Source of the DNA: Devosia sp.
GTDB lineage: Bacteria > Pseudomonadota > Alphaproteobacteria > Rhizobiales > Devosiaceae
Assembly: GCA_028290225.1 (NCBI GenBank)
Contig: JAQGKH010000177.1
Coordinates: 1 to 10,990 of the forward strand
Length of the DNA stretch: 10,990 nt
Direction of reading: 5' to 3'
Shown here: positions 6,984 to 10,990 of the stretch, piece by piece
Numbering within the stretch: position 1 is the first letter of the stretch
How the letters are laid out: every line of letters begins with the position of its first letter
Translations under genes and position numbers: made by a program
Notes under the pieces: model-generated
What the model was told of the DNA's origin: nothing
The model's input: the letters and a program-made list of their open reading frames with translations, nothing else
Databases searched by the model: none

Positions 6984-8060
6984 ATGCCTTCTCTTCCCCA
7001 GGACAAGCTCGACGCGCTCGAAACGCGGTTCCAGTATGTCGAAGCGGCTTTGTCGGGCGGTGCCGGACCAGACGAGTTCGTCAAGTTCTCCAAGGAGCAT
7101 GCCGAGCTCGCTCCCATCGTGGGCGAGATTACGGCCTACAAGAAGGCCCTCAAGGACCTGGAGGAGGCACGCGAGCTTGCCCTGTCCGCCGACAAGGATA
7201 TGGCCGAGATGGCCGAGGCCGAGATCGGGCCGCTCGAGGAACGCGTCGAGGGGTTGTTCCAGGCGATCCGGGTGCTGCTGCTGCCCAAGGACGAAGCTGA
7301 CGAAAAATCGATCATCCTTGAAATCCGCGGCGGTACCGGCGGGGACGAGGCAGCCTTGTTCGCGGGCGACCTGTTCCGCATGTATGAGCGCTATGCAGCG
7401 GGCCGCGGCTGGAAAGTTTCCATCATGGAAGAAAGCCCCGGCGAGGCAGGGGGCTTCAAGGAAATTATTGCCAATGTTTCGGGCAAGGGCGTTTACGCGC
7501 GCATGAAGTTCGAAAGTGGCGTGCATCGCGTGCAGCGGGTGCCGGCAACGGAGGGCTCGGGTCGCATCCACACATCGGCCGCGACCGTGGCGGTGTTGCC
7601 GGAGGTGGAGGACATCGACATCGACATTCGTGCCGAGGATATTCGCATCGATACGATGCGCGCTTCGGGCGCGGGCGGCCAGCACGTCAACACCACCGAT
7701 TCGGCGGTTCGGATTACCCATCTGCCAACAGGTCTGGTGGTCACCTCGGCGATGAAGAGCCAGCACCAGAACCGGGCCCAGGCCATGATCGTGTTGCGTT
7801 CGCGACTTTATGAGATGCAGCGGGAGGAACGCGACAGTGCCCGTTCGGCCGAGCGCAAGGGGCAGGTGGGATCGGGCGACCGCTCCGAGCGCATCCGAAC
7901 CTATAATTTTCCGCAAGGCCGCGTAACCGATCACCGGATCAACCTGACGCTGTACAAGCTGGACAAAGTCTTGGCGGGCGAAGCGCTGGATGAGCTGATC
8001 GAGGCGCTGATCACGGAATATCAGGCCGGCCAGCTGGCCGCGCTCGAGGACACCAACTGA
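6984..8060 (+). CDS. prfA: Peptide chain release factor 1
   Basis: RF1 recognises UAA and UAG stop codons in the ribosome and triggers release of the finished protein. The product has 358 residues against 360 in E. coli. An N-terminal helical domain is followed by the codon-reading domain with the PAT motif at 187-189 (RVPATEGSGRIHTSA), which marks RF1 rather than RF2. The catalytic GGQ motif is at 231-233 in SGAGGQHVNTTDSAVR; Gln233 is the residue methylated by PrmC. The C-terminal NFPQGRVTDHRI motif is intact. The start lies 33 bases after ptsP with only a weak ribosome binding site, so it probably depends on transcription from upstream. prmC follows within a few bases. Confidence 0.97.
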   Translation: MPSLPQDKLDALETRFQYVEAALSGGAGPDEFVKFSKEHAELAPIVGEITAYKKALKDLEEARELALSADKDMAEMAEAEIGPLEERVEGLFQAIRVLLLPKDEADEKSIILEIRGGTGGDEAALFAGDLFRMYERYAAGRGWKVSIMEESPGEAGGFKEIIANVSGKGVYARMKFESGVHRVQRVPATEGSGRIHTSAATVAVLPEVEDIDIDIRAEDIRIDTMRASGAGGQHVNTTDSAVRITHLPTGLVVTSAMKSQHQNRAQAMIVLRSRLYEMQREERDSARSAERKGQVGSGDRSERIRTYNFPQGRVTDHRINLTLYKLDKVLAGEALDELIEALITEYQAGQLAALEDTN

Positions 8061-8068
8061 GCGCCGAA

Positions 8069-8929
8069 TTGAGCCTTGGGGCGCTTTGGCGGCGGTGGCG
8101 CGATCGACTGGCAGCGGCGGGAATAGACAACCCGACCTTGGACGCCAAATTGCTGGTGGGCTGGGCACTGCAGCTTTCTCCGTTGCAATTGGCGACGCGC
8201 GAGCGAGAAAGCATCGCGCAGCCGGGATTGGATCGGGTGACGGCTGCCATGGAGCGGCGCCTGGGGGGCGAGCCGGTGGGGCGGATCATGGGGGAGCGCG
8301 AGTTCTACGGGTTGGGTTTTCACCTCAACGCCGCAACGCTCGAGCCGCGGCCCGATACCGAGTTGCTGGTGGATCTGGCGCTGGATCTCCTGCCGCGCGG
8401 GGGGCGGCTACTGGATCTGGGCACCGGAACAGGTTGCATCCCCATAGCGGTGCTGCATGCCCGCCCCGATGCCTTGGCTGCCGCGATCGATCTTAGTGAG
8501 AAGGCGATGGAGGCAGCACAGCTCAACGCCGAGCGGCACGGCGTCGCAGAACGTCTGGAACTGCTGCTGGGCTCATGGTTCGAGCCACTTGGTGTCGTTG
8601 GCCCAGCCGCACCACAGTTCAACCTCGTGGTTTCCAATCCGCCCTATATAGAGACCAGCGAGATTGCCAGCCTGGAGCGCGAAGTGCGCGAGCATGACCC
8701 CATTCTGGCGTTGGATGGCGGGCCCGACGGGCTGGGCCCTTATCCCATCATCGCCGCTGGCGCGCGGAACTGGCTTGGGCCCGGGGGCTGGTTGCTGCTG
8801 GAGATCGGGTCAACCCAAGGAGCTGCTGTTGCAACAGTGCTGGCACAGGAAGGATATGCCAAGATCACAATCCACAAGGATCTAAGAGGGCTTGATCGCG
8901 TGGTAAGCGGGCACCATCCTGGCCAATAA
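8069..8929 (+). CDS. prmC: Release factor glutamine methyltransferase PrmC (HemK)
   Basis: PrmC uses SAM to methylate the GGQ glutamine of release factors RF1 and RF2, raising termination efficiency. The protein has 286 residues from TTG 8069. An N-terminal helical domain that binds the release factor (about 1-85, with LAAAGIDNPTLDAKLLVGWAL) precedes the methyltransferase core. LDLGTGTGC at 115-123 binds SAM, and NPPY at 190-193 binds the target glutamine amide. The C-terminus (GGWLLLEIGSTQG) is typical. The TTG has no clear ribosome binding site at the right distance. A CTG at 8057, overlapping the prfA stop as CTGA, has GAGGA six bases upstream and would add four residues (MSAE if initiated with Met). 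No ATG or GTG start is available, so the start is uncertain by those four codons. It lies directly after prfA, whose product is its substrate. Confidence 0.95.
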   Translation: MSLGALWRRWRDRLAAAGIDNPTLDAKLLVGWALQLSPLQLATRERESIAQPGLDRVTAAMERRLGGEPVGRIMGEREFYGLGFHLNAATLEPRPDTELLVDLALDLLPRGGRLLDLGTGTGCIPIAVLHARPDALAAAIDLSEKAMEAAQLNAERHGVAERLELLLGSWFEPLGVVGPAAPQFNLVVSNPPYIETSEIASLEREVREHDPILALDGGPDGLGPYPIIAAGARNWLGPGGWLLLEIGSTQGAAVATVLAQEGYAKITIHKDLRGLDRVVSGHHPGQ

Positions 8930-9262
8930 GGATCGCACAGCTTGGTGACGGCCCAATTTAGCGCTGGCAAATCCGGTCCGAACAGGCTAGTTTATGCGTG
9001 TTGTCAACGGCGCATCATGGGCGCCGCGGCGATAGCCACCTGATCATTGTAGCTGCAGGGCGCAGCGCGGTTTCAGCGAAATGCTGAGGCGATGCATGGT
9101 GATCCAGGACCAAATGGCACCGCTGCCGACGGCTTAGGTTTTCATGAAGCCAGATGAACCCCCAACCAAGAAGCTTGGGCTTCAACGGGGACTTGGCCCG
9201 ACCTGGCACAGCCGGTCCGCCACGAGTGTGACGCTTAACTTCTAGAGTTAGAACAGCGACCA
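8930..9262. other. Intergenic region with several possible RNA hairpins, no gene seen
   Basis: I find no supported coding region in these 333 bases. Short inverted repeats include GGCGC/GCGCC (9009-9025), TCAGC/GCTGA (9073-9087) and CCAAG/CTTGG (9166-9178). AAGCC at 9147-9151 can pair either with GGCTT at 9131-9135 or, as GAAGCC, with GGCTTC at 9178-9183, so two folds compete. Just before the DUF4167 gene TAACT and AGTTA (9236-9250) form another small inverted repeat. The promoter of the DUF4167 gene must lie here unless prmC transcripts read through, but I cannot place it. A small RNA or structured leader is possible. Confidence 0.4.
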
Positions 9263-10051
9263 ATGAGACCCAACAACAATCAGAATAACAACAAGAACCG
9301 TTCGCGCGGGCGTAACGGGGGACGCAAGCACGTCAACCCATTGTCGCGCAATTTCGAAAGCACGGGTCCCGACGTGAAGGTGCGCGGCAACGCGGCCCAT
9401 ATTGCCGAGAAATACCTGCAGCTGGCCCGCGATGCGCAATCCTCGGGCGACTCGGTGATGGCGGAGAACTATCTCCAGCATGCCGAGCATTATTTCCGCA
9501 TCGTGGCAGCCGCCCAGCAACAGAGCGGGTTCCGGCCCGACCAGCAGGGCCAGGACGGTGACGATTTCGATGACGATATGCCCGAGATCAACTCGCGCTT
9601 CTCATCGCCCCAGCCAGCGCAACCGCAGCAGGCCGAGAACGATGATGCTTCTGAAACGGGGGAGCGGCAAGAACGTCCAGATCGCTCCGACCGTCAGGAG
9701 CGCAGCGAGCGTCCCGACCGCCAGGAGCGTCCTGAGCGCGCCGAGCGTCCCGAACGCAGCGAGCGCCCTGATCGGCAGCAGCGCCAGCGCCGGCCAGAGA
9801 ATGTCGAGCGGGCGGAACCAGTCGCGGAACCCGTCGCAGTCGTGGCAAACGAGACTGGTGACGACACCGCGGCGCCGGTTGCAAGTGCGGAGGCCGATGG
9901 TGAAGTTCGCAAGCCCCGCGAGCGCCGTCCGCGTCGGCGGCGTCCGGTTGGCGGCGATGCCGGTGCCGAAGCCTCCGGCGCTAGCGATGACGGCAATGTT
10001 GGCGAACTCCCGGCCTTTCTGACGGGTGGCGCGCCGACCCCGGCGGAGTGA
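9263..10051 (+). CDS. DUF4167 domain protein, probable RNA-binding, function unknown
   Basis: This is a 262-residue member of an uncharacterised alphaproteobacterial family. Residues 1-25 are rich in Asn, Gln, Arg and Lys (MRPNNNQNNNKNRSRGRNGG). The DUF4167 domain lies at about 20-90 and includes NPLSRNFESTGPDVKVRGNA and YLQLARDAQSSGDSVMAENYLQHAEHYFRI, which looks like a short helical repeat. After an acidic linker, residues 136-177 form 14 consecutive tripeptides ending in Arg, mostly X-Glu/Asp-Arg. A second basic patch (RKPRERRPRRRRP, about 216-228) and an LPAFLTG motif near the C-terminus follow. There is no signal peptide or membrane segment. The basic, disordered composition suggests nucleic acid binding or assembly, which is inference. 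The start has no good ribosome binding site but matches the family N-terminus. A strong terminator follows 19 bases after the stop. Confidence 0.88.
   Translation: MRPNNNQNNNKNRSRGRNGGRKHVNPLSRNFESTGPDVKVRGNAAHIAEKYLQLARDAQSSGDSVMAENYLQHAEHYFRIVAAAQQQSGFRPDQQGQDGDDFDDDMPEINSRFSSPQPAQPQQAENDDASETGERQERPDRSDRQERSERPDRQERPERAERPERSERPDRQQRQRRPENVERAEPVAEPVAVVANETGDDTAAPVASAEADGEVRKPRERRPRRRRPVGGDAGAEASGASDDGNVGELPAFLTGGAPTPAE
9668..9793 (+). repeat. In-gene 9-base repeat coding 14 Arg-ending tripeptides
   Basis: Within the DUF4167 gene, 14 codon triplets in a row encode X-X-Arg, where X-X is QE, PD, SD, QE, SE, PD, QE, PE, AE, PE, SE, PD, QQ and QR in order. The DNA period is nine bases, with drift at third codon positions. 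Alternating acidic and basic residues give a near-neutral, highly charged, disordered segment. Such a repeat can change length by slippage, so it may vary between strains. Confidence 0.8.
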
Positions 10052-10069
10052 TCCGCTGCTAATCAGGTT

Positions 10070-10104
10070 CAACAGGCCGGGCATGCGCCCGGCCTTTTTT
10101 GTTG
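10070..10104 (+). terminator. Strong intrinsic terminator after the DUF4167 gene
   Basis: GGCCGGGC (10075-10082) and GCCCGGCC (10087-10094) form a perfect 8-bp GC stem with an ATGC loop, extended by an A-T pair and followed by six T (10095-10100). CAAC (10070-10073) and GTTG (10101-10104) flank it symmetrically, so it could also stop transcripts from the other side. It separates the DUF4167 gene from clpB, so clpB needs its own promoter. Confidence 0.93.
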
Positions 10105-10161
10105 CCTCGTCGAACGAGCGAACAATGCCGGCGCCAAACGCCAACAAGCCTGGTCGCGCCC

Positions 10162-10192
10162 CTTTTTCCAGCGGCAAGCATGCCTATATCTG
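10162..10192 (+). promoter_or_regulatory. RpoH-type (heat shock) promoter of clpB
   Basis: CCTATATCTG at 10183-10192 matches the alphaproteobacterial heat-shock -10 consensus CYTATNTNNG at every fixed position. CTTT at 10162-10165, 17 bases upstream, matches three of four bases of the CTTG -35 core. It lies about 105 bases before the clpB start and after the upstream terminator. clpB is a standard RpoH target, so both context and sequence agree. Confidence 0.6.
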
Positions 10193-10296
10193 CGTTGTGA
10201 CTGGAGCCGTGCCGCCAAGCGGGCGCTTCAGCAAACGACGCTTCCGCCGAATTGCGGTGCCATGTGGCCGCTGTCGGTGACCAAAAGGAGAGTTGC

Positions 10297-10990
10297 ATGA
10301 ACATTGAAAAATATACCGAGCGGACGCGCGGCTTCATTCAGAGCGCGCAGACCCTGGCCTTGGGCAAGGGTCATCAGCAGTTTACGCCGCTGCACCTGCT
10401 CAAGGTCCTGCTGGATGACGAGCAGGGCATGGCCAATGGCCTGATCGAGCGCGCCGGCGGCAATCCAAAATCGGCTCGGGCCGGCGTTGAAGCTGCGCTT
10501 GCCAAGGTCCCGACCGTCTCGGGGGATGCCGGGCAGCTTTACCTCAGCCGTGAGTTGGCACGGGTATTTGATACTGCGGAGAGCGCGGCGCAGAAGGCGG
10601 GCGATTCCTACGTCGCCGTCGAACGGCTGTTGCTGGCACTGGTGGTGGAAAAGGACAACGAAGCCGGCAAGATCCTGGCTTCTGCCGGCGTCACGCCGCA
10701 AACCCTAAACGGGGCCATCGAGGAAATTCGAAAAGGTCGTACTGCCGATTCTGCTTCGGCGGAAAACGCCTACGATGCGTTGAAGAAATACGCGCGCGAC
10801 CTCACGGCCGATGTGCGCGAAGGCAGGCTCGATCCGGTGATCGGCCGCGACGAGGAAATCCGCCGCACCATCCAGGTGCTGAGCCGCCGGACCAAGAACA
10901 ATCCGGTGCTGATCGGGGAGCCTGGTGTGGGCAAGACCGCGATCGCCGAAGGCCTGGCGATCCGGATCGTCAATGGCGACGTGCCCGAAT
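10297..10990 (+). CDS. clpB: Chaperone ClpB (AAA+ disaggregase), 5' part only
   Basis: ClpB is a cytoplasmic hexameric ATPase that pulls proteins out of aggregates together with DnaK after heat stress. The window holds the first 231 codons of about 860-870. The N-terminal Clp-N domain (about 1-145) has the family opening MNIEKYTERTRGFIQSAQTLAL and the double repeat (FTPLHLLKVLL, then YVAVERLLLALV). The first ATPase domain begins with DPVIGRDEEIRRTIQVLSRRTKNNPVLIG, and Walker A GEPGVGKT is at 207-214 with Lys213. Having an N-domain and a ClpB-type linker into AAA1 separates it from ClpA and ClpC, though the diagnostic middle domain is outside. ATG 10297 has AAGGAG six bases upstream, the strongest ribosome binding site in the window. 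A heat-shock promoter lies upstream. Confidence 0.95.
   Translation, partial: MNIEKYTERTRGFIQSAQTLALGKGHQQFTPLHLLKVLLDDEQGMANGLIERAGGNPKSARAGVEAALAKVPTVSGDAGQLYLSRELARVFDTAESAAQKAGDSYVAVERLLLALVVEKDNEAGKILASAGVTPQTLNGAIEEIRKGRTADSASAENAYDALKKYARDLTADVREGRLDPVIGRDEEIRRTIQVLSRRTKNNPVLIGEPGVGKTAIAEGLAIRIVNGDVPE

Noticed and set aside
4716..8168. A 1150-codon open frame on the minus strand across ptsP, prfA and the start of prmC
   Set aside because: It is antisense to three genes with complete, well-recognised proteins. Its composition (many His, Gln, Arg) is what the complementary frame of GC-rich genes gives, and it has no recognisable domain.
9015..9263. An 82-codon minus-strand frame filling the gap before the DUF4167 gene
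   Set aside because: No recognisable protein features, no good ribosome binding site, and composition not distinct from random GC-rich frames.

Overview
This window is chromosomal housekeeping DNA from an alphaproteobacterium, most likely order Hyphomicrobiales (Rhizobiales) and perhaps close to Devosia or Pelagibacterium. I infer this from the high G+C content, the protein sequences, the DUF4167 protein (an alphaproteobacterial family), the order lysC-ptsP-prfA-prmC-DUF4167-clpB, and a heat-shock promoter of alphaproteobacterial type ahead of clpB. Genus placement is from memory of gene order and protein style, not from a search.

The left part (1-3143) is read on the minus strand. In transcription order it holds ubiG (ubiquinone biosynthesis), a small secreted protein of unknown function, and ilvD (branched-chain amino acid biosynthesis), which runs off the left edge. 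ilvD carries a one-base deletion near 1348 that truncates the protein at 129 residues inside its first family signature. It is either a real lesion or a sequence error. The gap between the small gene and ilvD (1730-1914) is rich in inverted repeats, including a GTAC motif repeated four times every 5 bases.

The right part (3354-10990) is read on the plus strand, divergently from ubiG. lysC (aspartokinase), ptsP (nitrogen-PTS enzyme I), prfA (release factor 1) and prmC (release factor glutamine methyltransferase) follow one another with gaps of 63, 33 and 8 bases. prmC modifies the GGQ glutamine of the prfA product, so those two genes form a functional pair. A 333-base gap follows with several possible hairpins, then a DUF4167 gene with a long Arg-acidic tripeptide repeat that ends in a strong intrinsic terminator. 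Finally clpB begins behind an RpoH-like promoter and a strong ribosome binding site, and is cut by the right edge.

I see no tRNA, rRNA, CRISPR array, insertion sequence, phage gene or defence system. I found no convincing new biological system. The points worth checking are the ilvD frameshift, the repeat structures around ilvD, a possible internal start in lysC, a possible CTG start in prmC, and the structured gap before the DUF4167 gene.
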